Part shown: one piece after another, positions 13,130 to 27,814 of the stretch
Position numbering within the stretch: position 1 is the first letter of the stretch
How the letters are laid out: each line of letters starts with the position of its first letter
DNA from: Urechis unicinctus
Lineage: Eukaryota > Annelida > Polychaeta > Xenopneusta > Urechidae
Direction: 5' to 3'
Assembly (NCBI GenBank): GCA_034190875.2
Contig: CM067349.1
Location: forward strand, 5,031,979-5,095,978
Length of the DNA stretch: 64,000 bases
Translations under genes and position numbers: made by a program
Notes under the pieces: model-generated
Told to the model about the DNA's origin: nothing
Seen by the model: only the letters and a program-made list of their open reading frames with translations
The model's database searches: none

Positions 13130-14485
13130 TGGTAATGGTCTGGTATTGGCAGCAGAAAGAAACTAAATGGGTTTTATTATTCGGACCATAACCTTGTCGT
13201 GGTTGCCGTTTTAGGTCTGCAGAGCCATCGCTCTTCCGCACAACGCCATCAATGAATTTCAATTAGTCAAACTGATGATTACGAACCTTAGGCGTGCATG
13301 AGAGGTTGTAAACATGCGTTTATGTCATTTACAGTTTTGCAAAACAAAGTAACGCAAAAACAGTAAAGTGATCGGAGACATAGACATCTTGGTCGATGGT
13401 TTATTGACAGGGACCTAGTATCTATCAATTGCCCGGTCGTTTGCACTTACCAAGAGAAAGTCGACTGTCTCTGATAGTAGGATGCTTTGAAAATATATTG
13501 CATAATTGTAGAGCTATCTTCTGCCACATTGGTGTGGCACATTTCTTACTTGCAATACAAATTAATTTGGCATTCCTTAAAATCTAAAATCGCATCATTC
13601 GAGAATATGACTCCAGTGCCTGTCACAACAAACGTCACGCAATGCATATATTACGGCTTGGTTAAGGCTGGATAATGAATCTCTCACTTTTCAAGGCGCT
13701 ATCATCTGCAATTATCTAATCTAATACAAGCTTACATCGTCTCGGTGTATTGAGGTTTAAGTAAACATCACTGTTAATATTCATTGCTAAAATTCTTGTT
13801 TTTAAAAGAAATCCTGTATCTTTTTGTGTTACGCACGTTCAATTATGTTCAATTGATCCAAGCTATTAAGAGCTATATGGAGAAGCAACGATTCCCGTGA
13901 TGTAACACTTTTGAAAGTGCGAAGTGTATAACATGTTGTGTTGCATGAAAGGATTCGTTGTATAGAGAAGGATTGGATTCCACAACCTCTCCTCATTCCT
14001 GTGTTGAATGTAGACTATATATTTGTGTGACTCATCACTAAATTATTTGTTGCATCATCGCCTTATCAAATCAAACCTCAATGTCCAGCATGTTCACTAA
14101 CATATACCAATCAACAATGCTCACTACTGCGCATTATTTCATCCCTATGTATGCATTAAAGCGTGTTGAAAGATTGTGACCCTGGTAAATTTGATTTTTG
14201 TATATAGCTACGAAACTCATACTGCTTTGAAATTGCTCCGTCTAAATCAGATCGCAAATAGCATTATGTGTTGTCACCGATAGCATAATGATAGTATTAA
14301 TCGGGGGAAGGCGCTATATAAAAATGGCCTTCGCGGATCATATTGTGGAAGAGATAGTTAATACACTTTCGATATATGTCCCGAATCAGGCGATCACTTT
14401 GAATACTATAACTGTTCTGATATATCTTGCCTATTTAAAGTATTGCTACACGTCGCAGAGTGGTGGTTCGTGTTCATAATTAAAT
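13130..14485 (+). repeat. Diverged repeat block F6, copy 1
   Basis: This matches 32,140-34,165 and 42,180-44,196. Shared landmarks are ggtattggcagc, gcagagccatcgctcttccg, attgacagg with acctagtatctatcaa, and gagtggtgg just before the AT tract. It is shorter than the other copies because of several deletions. In all three copies it ends in a long (AT)n tract, so the microsatellite predates the duplications. Confidence 0.9.
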
Positions 14486-16300
<1,815 letters not shown>

Positions 16301-17512
16301 AAAAATCAGTAGTGACTGATGAGTATCTATATAAACGAGGCTTATTGGCCAGTTCCGTGATATAAAACACGTTCAACACACCTGAAACATTTCAAGGTTT
16401 CCACGTCTCATTTAAAATCGATAAATCATCGGTAGTCGGTTGATCATTCAAGTCTGCAGATTAACTGACCACTGGCATGGCTATGCAAAATAATTTCAAA
16501 TGCATAGGTGTATTCATTTTTCTAACGTAACTGCATGTCTGTTAGCGTGGTTGTTTATTTGCAACAGGTTTGCTGCAATAGCAACGACTAAATATTCAAA
16601 GCTTAATGGGATAAATTGTTAATGCATGCCGTTGAATTTGTGAAAGTACGACTAAGCTTGCCCAGTTAAGTTTTAAACAGAATCCATAATCTACATTGGG
16701 AATGCATGGCGTTGTGTATAATGTCATCCAGTGCGTAGTAAATATATTTAAATAAAGCAAACAATGATTGTCCTTCTCGTTATTATGAATGAGTAGCTAG
16801 AATCAACGCGCTTGCTCTTTCACTCGTTCAAGACACTGCATTTAAATGATCGGACAAACAGTTTAAAGGCAAACATATTTATATTTATGCATTGCCTTAA
16901 AGCTGGAGCAGTTGCAGACTACCGTCGATATGACTACGCCAGAAGGTATATTAGCAGACACTTTCGGGGGTCGAAGAACTTGAAGGAGTCACTATTTATA
17001 CTCCCACATCGTGCAATAAATATGTTGTTATTGTATTGTTTCAGCAAAATAATGAAGAGCTATGTTAGAAAAGACGGCAATAAGCGCCGTCTCCAAACGA
17101 CGCACAATCGTTAGTTATCTGCTAATGTAAATAAACAAGCATAACTATAACCGGAATATGGATAAACACCTTTCTCCACCATTATTTGTACATATTTAAT
17201 TCTGTAGATTTTCTCCTGACCGAACAATCTCTCATTTTAATAGTGTTCTCATCTGTAGAGTAGGCTTTCTATCAGCTAATGAATATATTTTAGCAAATCG
17301 AAATGACTGGTAAGGGTGCGTGAGAACGAGGCTCACGGGACCGCGACTTAGGCGCCAACTTCGAACTACTCGCAAGAGACTTATAGCGTTATTGTTAATA
17401 ATGTGGATGGATATAGTATAATTAGCATAATCCAGATACATTAGATATTTACGCCCAAGGCCATATACAATAATATGTCCATGTGTGTTTTTCAAAGTTA
17501 GCTCCACTGTGA

Positions 17513-17552
<40 letters not shown>

Positions 17553-17576
17553 ATATATATATATAGATATATATAT

Positions 17577-17642
<66 letters not shown>

Positions 17643-17679
17643 ATCTCTATATATCTATATATCTATATCTATCTCTCTA

Positions 17680-17714
<35 letters not shown>

Positions 17715-18849
17715 CCGTATTCACTTCATATTCGCTACCCAATAACCTCAAACCACCACATTAATACAAATGTACGACCTTATAACTTTAGGGCACATTA
17801 TGGAATTATGCACATTATGCAAACGATGCCGAAGTGAATATAGCAACACATTTCTACCATTAAGCGTCACAGTCAGTACAAGTACAAGTAGCGGTGTCAC
17901 AAGACCAGCTAATGCATGTCGCTATTGCCATACACCATATGCGGATTAGGCAAATCTATATGGACACAAACTGGGCACTGAATTGGTAGATTGTATTATT
18001 CTACCCAAGTCAAGAGGGGTCTTGAGGGAGTTGCAGGATTTAAGTGCTTCTGTGGATGACAGATACACATACAGCTGATGCATATTGTGCAAGGCGCTAA
18101 GCATAGCCCTTATAATAGAGCTTTAGATGGTGCTTCGTCCGCTGATGTGATAATCAACATGCTAGTGTTGCATCGTACTGGTAATGGTCGGTCATAGTGG
18201 AGGTTTTAGTCATTGTCTACGAGATGAATTAGCGACGGTGTCGGATGAGGATGATTGTCATTCTGGGAAAGCTTCCATTTAGGGACAGCGCAGACTTTGT
18301 ACAAACCCGTTGACCAGACCGGGCCCTGAAAGCTACGATGCTTGGACAATGAGCCAGCACAATAATACTGAATCGTCACGTCGGGTGCATCCAGTCAAAT
18401 TTGATAGAACTGCAATATAACATTATCCTTTGGGTCACAAAGAATCAGTCAGGTTTTTTACCTTAAGATCAAACTCATAGCCGGTGGATTGCAGTTAACC
18501 ACCACGTCATAGGAACCGACACACGGTGTGATGTCATAACACTTGGTTTGAGCGATCTTGGTGAACGTCTTTGAATGAAATAATTTTGAAGGCAAGTGAT
18601 ACAACCACATTATTATGCTCATCCATTTGTCGTAAGTAATTTACTGGGTTATCAAACAGGCAAGCCTCATCAAACGCTCCTGGCTTCCAAATACTGCAAA
18701 AAGACTAATAGCTTGTATGACTTTCCTCCGGGCATCTTTGAATTCCTCAATGTTTCGACTTCATTTAGCAACCTTACATACGTTAGGGCGTAATCATAGT
18801 TAAACAGGAACTGATTTGTATGATTACCGTTACCGTGATTGGTTTTAAA
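16301..18849. other. Round-one-specific interval with AT microsatellite, no gene recognised
   Basis: Round two passes from F7 to the next F1 block in roughly 200 bases (47,391-47,600), so this 2.5 kb is extra here. It contains the (AT)n tract at 17,516-17,712. The open frame at 16,812-17,114 (100 codons) begins at TTG and shows no known motif. The 18,200-18,400 part looks slightly richer in G and C, with no recognised content. Confidence 0.5.
17516..17712. repeat. (AT)n microsatellite with GATA/CTAT interruptions
   Basis: This is an AT dinucleotide tract of about 197 bases, broken by GGATAT, AGATAT and TATCTATCTCTAT variants. The ordinary flanks start at ctgtgaaac and end at gaccgtattc. Confidence 0.98.
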
Positions 18850-20260
18850 AGATATTTTCACAGTTATGATCCATGCATAAGCAGTAACTGAAAAATTTGG
18901 AACCGAGTAACATTCGAGCCGAGAAGAAATTTCTGCTACTCATATGCCAATAGACACACTGAAAATGCTCCCAAAATCTTCCAAGTATGTTGTAGTAGTC
19001 TGTTGCAGATGGTTGAAGGGAATGTGGGCCGTAATTCGTCGATTGCGCGGGGATATTAGGCATCAATTATGTTAAGTCTCACAGTGTTTCACATTACACC
19101 GCCATACGATTTTTCGTGCCCTTGAAGAAACCGTTATCGAGAATTCAATTGACTAAGTGGTATCCCTAGCATGTTGATAACTGCGACCCACTCGAGTCAG
19201 CTTCTAGTCACAAATAGCAACACGGCGATCTCTCGAACACTTTATAAAGCAATGTGGGATCTTTGAGCAACTACTTATGTTTCGATGTTTGCCAATAGCG
19301 TAGAAATGTGAATGCAGTGTCTATAAAATTGAATATGATTAGATTATACCTGCTACATTGACACTGCGTTAATATATTACACAAAAGGACATTGAACTCA
19401 ATTCGCGTAATCACTTTGTATAAAGCCAGAAGTCTATCAGTTATCTATAGGGAGATGCAATGAGCAATCGTCTGTTTATACAGTAAGACCAGAGGAATTA
19501 TTTGTCTTGTTATTCATATCTTTATCCATTTCTTGTAAACTTTACTTGCGTGAAATAAATGATACTACTCTAATTAGTCGCAAAAATGAAATCAACTTAG
19601 TAGCTTCCTTGCTTGGTTTAGCTCTTTGAACACCTTCAAGAGAACGATTCGGATCGAAGCTGGACCTCTTTCAATAGTTTAGTGGCTGACATAAACAGGG
19701 AAGCAATTCTGGCAAAGTATATTTTTTTTGTGATAGCAAGGTTCCGGCAGTTTAATCTTTTTGTAATCACAACCCATCTATCACAACTTTCAAGCATTTA
19801 GGCGTCTCAAAATTACCATCTGTGTATTGGTTCGAAAACGTTCAGTCACAAACATACACGCATTGTTTATACTTTCCAACAAAACGCATTGTATAACCAC
19901 TTCACATCACACTGTCAGATAATCGATATGAATAATGCAACCATCGGAAATAGGGAAAGTCTCTTTCAAAACATGATAATCCCGTTACACATCCTTTCAT
20001 TTGCTATTTCTCTAATATATGACTGCATCTGGTAATTAAGAAACAGAATGTTTATTATCAATGCTGCAGTTAATGCTGGTCGGACCCGTTGATGTGCTGT
20101 ACTAATGAGCGATTCGATTTGTAAGATTAACTAACATTGGTAGGAAATGGGATGACCCCTTGATTCGACCTTTTCTGGTGCTAATGCCAATACAGACAAC
20201 ATGCAATATTAATGTTGATTTCGGCTAAAGCTCTGATATGAGTGGTTTACTAGCCACGAA
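18850..20260 (+). repeat. Diverged repeat block F1, copy b
   Basis: From about 19,105 the block matches 47,615-48,470, sharing cccttgaagaaaccgtt, caatgtgggatct, tacttatgtttcgatgtttg and agcgtagaaatgtgaatgca. It also matches parts of 3,490-4,150 (gggaaatgtgggccg and the agctctttgaacac region). A deletion inside 48,200 relative to this copy accounts for part of the length difference. It is non-coding as far as I can see. Confidence 0.85.
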
Positions 20261-20700
20261 TCTTTGGTTACCGAAATGGTCACTATTACGTGAACAACCG
20301 CGGAACAGCTAGTTTATTTGGAGCTGCCATATGTAAGAGCTAGCGTCAGTAATCATAATATTGTAGAGCAAAAGGACTTCTTCGTCAGATTTCACTTATA
20401 ATAACTATGTTGCAACAAATGTACTAGCAAATTATTACGTCAGGCATATACTCCGTATCTGGCAACGGAAGGACATTTTACCGACGTTGTCGATGTTGAT
20501 AACAAGATAATGTATGTAAAATCGGGGTAATTATAACGTCCAAACAATGGCATTACAAACAACCGCATTAATGAAGGGCATATATCGGCAGCGGCATATG
20601 CGTGATGCTTTATTGTAATTAAATCTTCCAATTGCATTCACTGTCAATCGATTTTTCACAGTTTCTTTCTTATGTAATTAATGAACAACCTGGCTTATTT
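20261..20700. other. Spacer with no recognised feature
   Basis: At this location round two holds block F2 (48,470-49,600). I do not see F2 here. An open frame at 20,440-20,637 (minus) is short and unrecognised. Confidence 0.4.
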
Positions 20701-23640
20701 GTCATCACTTTTATAATCTTCTTCCACCAGTGTCATTAATCAAATTTGGCTGCACATTCAGTTAAAACCTATCCAATGTTGTTGTCTGCAGATGACTTTA
20801 TTCTTAGCGTTTGCAGCAATGTTTGAGTCTAGGATATGAGCATTAATAAGTATCGTTAAATTGATTTGTATAAAATTCTCCTCCTTACTTATTAATCGTT
20901 GTAAGTTACAGTTATATACCTATTTTAGCAACACCTATCAATGCGTCAACAGTCGCATTCGAGTAATGCCTGATCCATGAGTGTTGCCTCTACATATGGT
21001 GACATTGGAATGACCTTATGCGCCAATATCTTATATAAAGAGTGACAGGATGCCGACCAGTACAGGAAATCTTAAATGACGGTGCCATTTTTGTAACCAT
21101 TAATCTTTTTTATTCGCACGCAACAGACAGACTGGCCATCTTTCGAACACTCGTTTTTTTTAGAAAATTGTTCATTGGGAGGGGGTATTCTGGTTGTCTT
21201 GAAACTGTCTTAGATCTATGAGAGAACGTATAGCTCTTAAAACATGCCTTTATCCTAACGAAACTTTCACTTTATGGGAAGCGGCTTGAATGGATGTCTG
21301 GAAACGGGGTTCTGAGGGGCACAGTTGCTACATGCAACACCACCAACTAACGCCACACAAAATCTAGTCGTCTGTGATTTATAGAATGAAAACGGTATGT
21401 AAATAGGTCTGCGGAACCTGCAGGGGTAACGTGTTGGGAAAAGCAATATACAGCACGAGCCGAAAACAATACGTGGGTAGGCATATAATATAACACGAAG
21501 TAGTGCTCTAGATCTTACAGCACATGCTTGATCATATTCAAGCTAGTTGCGCTACTTTATTTGTGCGTCAGCAAACTAGGGTATAGCAAAGTCAGCAGGT
21601 ACCATACAAAATGTCATTACCAATTGCAAAGGCTTATTACTACAGATACATCAACTCAACGGCACACATCTGGGGCGGCGTTAATGGACCTGCCAATCTA
21701 TATCCTTATTAACAGACACAATATTACCTTAAGTAGCGAAAATGTTGCTGCAAGTAAGGCTCTGTTCTGAAAAGTAACGAAAAGCCATGTGATGTGTAAT
21801 CCTCCGCTGATCCTGATCCAGTTTACACCTAATACACCAGTTGACGTGGTCTTACTTATTGTACCATTCAATGGTACATGTTATCATAAACGCACTGGAC
21901 TAAAGTGCTTTGAATAAAACATTAAAGTTCGGTATATATATTAGTGAACACCATGACTGTCAGCCAGGTGTGTTTACGCGCCGACTTCAGGTATAATAAC
22001 TACTACTTCAGTTCGTCAGTATTTGCTTTCCTTGTTAAAACAATCCAGTTATTGATCTCGTTTAATAATGAAAATATTGATGACATTGTGATAGTAACAT
22101 AACATCTGAAGGACAATCCACGGCAACATACAATCAAAAGCTACGTATGCTGCACTAAAAGTGAACAACAGAAGATAAGATAACCAGGTAGTTTTGTACG
22201 CTTCCCAATTAGTTTAATAATCTAAGAGCATTGCACATTTGAATTGCTATGATTACTTCTTAACGTGGCTGTAGACTTTACCAGTATAATTTTGTAGTTA
22301 ATTGCTTATTCAACAGATGGAACCTGGGCAAGATGGACTTATTCCTTGACATGCTTCAATGATGCACATCGCACGGAGCGTCTATTATACAGAGGAACAG
22401 CCAATATGTACACTTATATGATTCAAGGGGAAACTTGACGCGGCAGTCATTTTTCATAAGTAGACATTACTCATACGTAAATAATTGACGAATCGATGCG
22501 TACGGTAGGATCGTCAATCTGTAAAGCTTCTAATATCGTTTTAATCCAGATAGCCGTGCATCCTGTCTGCCGTTAAAAACAAACTACGTATCATATATTA
22601 GCACAGAACCGACTGCCGCGCCGAGCACAGATATAGAGCTGTTATGAGCTTAGCATCATATAACTGATGGCAACTGTCGATTATAATTGCGAGCAAATCT
22701 TACAGAACGCAACGGAATTGCTATTCTTTTTCTTCGGAACTGATATATAATAGATCGTTAATATTCACGACCTTATCCTCAAATATGGCCGGGTGTGTTG
22801 CTACTATGCTATACTGCCGAGCAACGGGCTGTTAAGAGATGGTATTGAACACGAAAACACCGAGATGATAATGGACAGCTCGATAACAGCAAGATAACTA
22901 TGCAGCCCGTATATATGAACCATAAATCTGCGGATAAAGCTATAGTCTAAGCGGAAAATTAGAATGTTACTTATTATCAATGTGTTGCTATATACCGCAT
23001 GACTAATAACACATAGCAAATGTATAGAACCGACATTGCCAGCGGATGCGCAAGGGTACTTTTGCATTCTCTTAACTGTATTTTCTACGTAAACCAACCT
23101 TAGTCATTCACAGAGATTGGGCGAATATCTAGAGTCTTCAGCAACAAAACATCGTTTGAGATAAATTCCCGACCAATTGTATAACCATTGCCAGGAAAAA
23201 ATCGTTTGGTTGGCTGTACCATATCCTTATCAGAATAATAGTAAAGCTTGATAATTAGGTTTTACAATCACGATAAAGCGTTCCAATTGCAGTTCCGATA
23301 CTTTTAGTGTTTAGAGTCTGCCCGTATAGATTATTGAAAGCCACATTATTCACTAGGCCTTCTAAATGACACAGTTAACTTCACATGGGTTAATGATCAG
23401 AGCAACATATCACTGTGTGAGAGCTTTGACTTGCAAGCTGCTGTTCACGGCAATGCAGAGAACGGAAGTAATTCATGAGTGCTTTAGATTCAAGCACGCA
23501 ATTCATCCGACGTATCTTCCTAGGTACCAGCCACCTCAGAAGCTTCAGTCCTTTCTTGCCAGAATTTGTTGCTTCTGCTGCCAATGCAATTTAACTGAAA
23601 TAACTTGCTTAATATTCCATCATTTCTGACGAACACAACA
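20701..23640 (+). repeat. Diverged repeat block F3, copy 1
   Basis: This is homologous in order to 49,720-52,830. Shared landmarks include cagatgacttta, gtcaacagtcgcattcgagt, cctgatccatgagtgttgcc, tagtgaacaccatgactgtc, tattcacgacctta and aattcatccgacgtatctt. Round two carries extra sequence at about 50,808-50,910. Reading frames present in one copy are mostly stopped or shifted in the other. One partial exception at 23,366 is described as a finding. Confidence 0.9.
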
Positions 23641-24192
23641 GTACCCCCGCGACTCCAGTATCGCTTGTATATTCCTTGACAATGTTTATACGTTGATCCG
23701 GTCAAGGTCACATAATCTTATTCTGTTATGATTCGCTTAACCAGGTGAGTCATATGGTTTAAATCGTAGCAGTGCATTCTAAACTATTTAATTGGAAAAT
23801 TACCCTACCAGGCATAACGCACTAGTTAGCATAATCTGATGACTGACGGTACTTATTACCCATGTGCCACAATCATGCATTTTTACCAAACTATGGTGCG
23901 GTTTCACATCGTGGGATGTGCAGCATCACTGATGCCAACCGATTAATGTGCTCATGTGTATAATGGTCAAAAGCTGCCGATGCACTCGAATGCTATCGAT
24001 ACATTATGCTTTGGGGTTTCAAGCTCAACAATGTTTCAACGGATATCTTTGTATGAGCGATCATAATGGAAACTAGACATGATTAGAGATATTTGCTTTG
24101 TTCATGAAATGGTGATAATGTTAATAACCTTTGTGATGCTGTGATTACTGCTCCGAAAATACATCCTGATTCTGAAGAACAGTAAGAAAATC

Positions 24193-24291
24193 AATTTGGA
24201 TATTCTGCCGTAATACAATTACTCATTCCTTCAAAGAAGTTCGTATCGTTGAAGGAATGAGTAATTGTATTACGGGCAGAATATCCAAATT
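24193..24291. repeat. Long fold-back: 42/43-bp inverted repeat, 14-base loop
   Basis: The left arm is 24,193-24,234 and the right arm 24,249-24,291. They are exact reverse complements except for one extra G in the right arm. The loop is agaagttcgtatcg. The sister copy at about 55,020-55,075 has the left-arm sequence followed by cgatacgaacttc, which is the reverse complement of this loop. The right arm plus loop therefore look like an inverted copy of the local sequence. Confidence 0.95.
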
Positions 24292-24674
24292 AAAACTAAT
24301 ACATAAAAGGGATGGTATTCACAGCGGACCGCACCAGAACAAGATACGCGTTTGGAGTATGTCACGATGACACAAATTGACAGCGCACGTCGCGGGTTGT
24401 AGAACGCGTGCTTTGAGATAGACCGTTTCTTTGAACATAGCCTCATAGTTCAAAGTCGCTTTGTATTCACAATGAGAGGGTGGTATTTTATGCACGGGAA
24501 AACGATGCATCAGAACGGAAATATAGCCCCGTGCCGAATATCTTTACACCTCTTATGACGCCCTCATCCCGCGCCCACATTGACAATGTGACCCGACCCA
24601 TATGTTTGTTTTGAACCCGCCAGCCTGTGTGAAATAGCAAAAACAGAGGAATCGAATTCTTACTTGTTATCGTA

Positions 24675-24880
24675 TATATATATAGATATATATAGCATAT
24701 ATAATATATATCTATATATAGAGATATAGATATATCTCCAGTTATGTAGATGGATAAAGCGTGATCCAATATATATATACTACAAATCCTCTAGGAACAT
24801 ATAAAATCTCTCTATATATAATTGATATATCTCTCAGCTATATCTACAGGCATTTAGGATATATATATCATATATTTATC
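24675..24880. repeat. AT-rich insertion holding a scrambled copy of 25,526-25,621
   Basis: The sister copy at 55,610 has only a short tatatatatc here. This copy carries about 200 bases of imperfect AT/GATA repeat. Within it, at 24,737-24,859, lie ctccagttatgta, gtgatccaa, caaatcctctaggaacat, ataaaat and ctacaggcatttagga, in the same order as at 25,526-25,621 but separated by short AT-rich fillers. Confidence 0.85.
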
Positions 24881-25500
24881 CCTGCGTACTTGATGTGCAT
24901 AGTGCCGTTTTAATCAGTCCCAATATTGAGACCACCATAGCAACGTTTCTTCGCGGCGACCTCGTCCGTTTTCGCTCTTTGAACATCTTAAATGGTAAAT
25001 CCAGGTAACCGCAAGGCCCCATTCACAATAGAGTGGGAATAATACGTCAAGGGCGGCATAAACACGGAAGAAATTCTTAGAGAGTGTAACAGCTTGTCAT
25101 ATCAAAGCGACCGATGTTATCATCTTCATGTAAACACAACCCATTCATCACCATACCGAATTCTTTGGGCATCTTCAAGTAAGACACTAATACGCAATCA
25201 ATTATGTCAAAAAAGGGGCTTCTTTAAATGAATTCATTCGCAAACATGAACGCATTGTCTATCCTATCCAACAAGGAAGCCACATTTGTAATCACTTAAA
25301 CCCAACAAAAGACCGAAGATTAACTGCAATGAATAATACCACTATTTCAAATTTTAGACCATCTGTTAGTCTGACAAGCTCTGGCATAACTGATCTCCCC
25401 GTTTGCACCCCTCGATTTGCTAATAGATTCGTGAGCGATTTCTGTGGTATATGAAGTAGCCCAGAGGCTTTTGAGACTCAGACTGCTTGTTATGGATACA

Positions 25501-25790
25501 GCATGTAGACTTGTCTTTCAATAATCTCCAGTTATGTACTGGAAAATCGGTGATCCAAGATACTTCAAATCCTCTAGGAACATATAAAATTGCTAATTGT
25601 TGGCAGCTACAGGCATTTAGGAGTGACGTTTTGGCGCTATTTAATCAATGCTTACATTGACCTTCTCAACTAGTCAGTTATTTAAGGAATCAGTATATGA
25701 TATACCAAGACTCACGCCACAGGTGTGTTAATTGGTACCTACATATACGGATTTAACGCGCCTCAACCTATCAAAACGATGCTGCTTTTT
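25501..25790 (+). repeat. Repeat block F9, copy 1
   Basis: This matches 57,930-58,150. Shared sequence includes cagttatgtact, aattgttggcagctaca, ggcgctatttaatcaa and aaggaatcagtatatgata. In round two this block is separated from F1 by about 1.7 kb that includes F2. Here F1 runs straight into it, which indicates a deletion in round one or an insertion in round two. Confidence 0.85.
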
Positions 25791-25839
25791 TCCCTACATA
25801 CTGGCTTAAACTTGTAGGTCCAAGCATACACAGGTATAC

Positions 25840-25965
25840 ACGTGAATGAAAAGCCTTGTGTAACTTCGTAAAGTATAGTGACTACCAATCGGATTGTGCA
25901 GGCATTCGTACCTGTATGAATCGATCACCGCCATCATTATCTTACTTGTGTTACACTTTTGTTAA
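25840..25965 (+). repeat. Short conserved patch F11, copy 2
   Basis: This is the partner of 5,000-5,115, with the same cacgtgaatgaaaagccttg and attcgtacctgtatgaatcg. It leads within about 20 bases into block F4. Confidence 0.85.
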
Positions 25966-25974
25966 GTTTGAAAT

Positions 25975-26535
25975 GATATCGATTCCGATAACTGCTGGTT
26001 GGTATCAATGTAAAGTCGCCAAACATTCAACCGTGATCCATAGGACTTACGCAAATATTACTACATATCACTCTTCTACAAACACATCCCACACATCAAT
26101 CGACATTTGAAAACCATAACATAGGCTCTAACGATAGCCGTATGCTCGTATTTTCTATCTTCAACACCTCCATCTAAAGGAAATACACCCACATGTTCAA
26201 CATTAGTTGTGGTTTTCTAAATTAAACGTACAGCACCATTGGGTTCTTGCCATCAGGTACTTTCTAGAGAGAGCTGCACAGATGACTGAAGATGAACAGG
26301 TGGGCACAGATTTTACACCAATCTGATGAGCACGAGGGTGTCGCGAGAATAACAAGCTGCAACCCAGACCAAGTATTGATCAATGTGATATTAAGTCTGA
26401 CTGCGATGCATCAAACACAGCAGCTTGAGGAATATTACATATAAAAAGCATTAGTAGAACTGACAAATATGGCTATTACCAGACAAACGCCAAATTGCTT
26501 TCGAGTTGATGATGATGTATCATAGGTTTGCAACT
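25975..26535 (+). repeat. Diverged repeat block F4, copy 2
   Basis: This is the counterpart of 9,930-10,500 and shares cgataactgctggttggta, acacctccatctaaag and ttgatcaatgtgatattaag. It ends near 26,535, where copy 1 switches into the second unit of its tandem duplication. Confidence 0.9.
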
Positions 26536-26852
26536 GATGTGGAATATAGTGTGTATTAACTACTTATGGGCTAATACAATCCACTGTAACTTTATATAAA
26601 TCCACCATCAGTTGCATGTCACATATGATCAACAAGACTGCAGAAGCAATGAGTTAGCAATGATCAATGACAATATCAAATTAAATAACGATTAATGTTA
26701 TATATTTGGCAGAATACATCTTAGAGTCCTTTGACCATGGTACATGTGGTGATAATTATTATGGAACGATTGATCCACTGTTGGCTGAATCACACCAATT
26801 GCTTTTATAAGTACAATCTTCATCGTCCATCATATTCAACACAATCAGAATT
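26536..26852. other. Spacer before tandem unit B
   Basis: This is AT-rich single-copy sequence as far as I can see, ending at the CAT microsatellite that forms the left edge of the large tandem duplication. No gene is recognised. Confidence 0.45.
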
Positions 26853-26859
26853 ATATATA

Positions 26860-26917
26860 TTAATCATAATGATAGTAATCATCAACATCATCACCATTAT
26901 TATCATCTTCATCATTG

Positions 26918-26950
<33 letters not shown>

Positions 26951-26955
26951 CCATC
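26860..26955. repeat. (CAT/ATC)n trinucleotide microsatellite, unit B
   Basis: The tract holds imperfect then pure ATC repeats, with the purest run from about 26,917 to 26,950. The matching tract in unit C is at about 35,404-35,498, and the tandem duplication junction lies immediately left of it. Confidence 0.97.
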
Positions 26956-27814
26956 TGAAGCAACGACGACATGACCAATAATGTGATCCATATCAGTCAT
27001 GATTATGATGAGCGCCAGTCTTTTCGTACCACGCACATGTGAGCAAAATATTATTGCAGTGAATGTGCCTCCATAGCTATATGTTATGTGTCATGATAAT
27101 ATATAACCTGCCATTATATCAGCTTTGTAGGCAAAAACTTCAGATTTCATATCACACTGTTTAAACTGATTAAGAATCCGACTAGACGGGCAAATATTAT
27201 TCAGTCAACAAATTGATGGCAAAATCGTATTCTAATATTGGGAATAGTTGCATATGAATATATTAACGAGCCGGCATGCAAGCTGACTCTAAGAATTGGT
27301 CTTTAGGTAAACTATTCATGAATGATAGTTTCCAGATATTCCATTCACTTTCAGGCGCTCCGCAAGGATATTCCACTGTTTCATGACAATATAGTATCAT
27401 ACAACGCCCGACCTCGACTAAAACATTAATCTAGACGCATCTTAACTGGTGATAAATTCAAAATCATGAGCTGCTGAAGCATTCAAAGGCAAGGATTGCC
27501 TCTAAATACCAATCTCGCTGATTGTTTGTTCATTTCATTAAAATATAAATTATTAAAAGATAGTCTACTGGTAATACATGCCATTTAAGGCATTGTTCCA
27601 ATCAATATTCACACTGGCAAGGCAGTTGAAATGAAAACATTTGAATTTCCTGACACTTCCGTTGTTAGCATTGCCACAGGCAAACTGTAGTAGAACCATA
27701 GAAATGCAGCGGGTGGGGACTATTTCAGTCAAGCTCCGACGAACATTGTAGGATGCAGAGCTTATGATAAAACTTGTTGATGGAACAGTTGTTACTACAT
27801 TGATTATATATTTT

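Larger units (their letters stand above)
23860..25500 (+). repeat. Diverged repeat block F1, copy c
   Basis: This matches 54,570-56,250 closely and 2,760-4,560 more distantly. Shared landmarks are ttacccatgtgccacaa, aatgctatcgatacattatg, acaaattgacagcgcacgtc and gtatatgaagtagcccagag. Two local oddities mark this copy: the long fold-back at 24,193-24,291 and the AT-rich insertion at 24,675-24,880. Neither is in the 54.6-kb copy. Confidence 0.9.
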
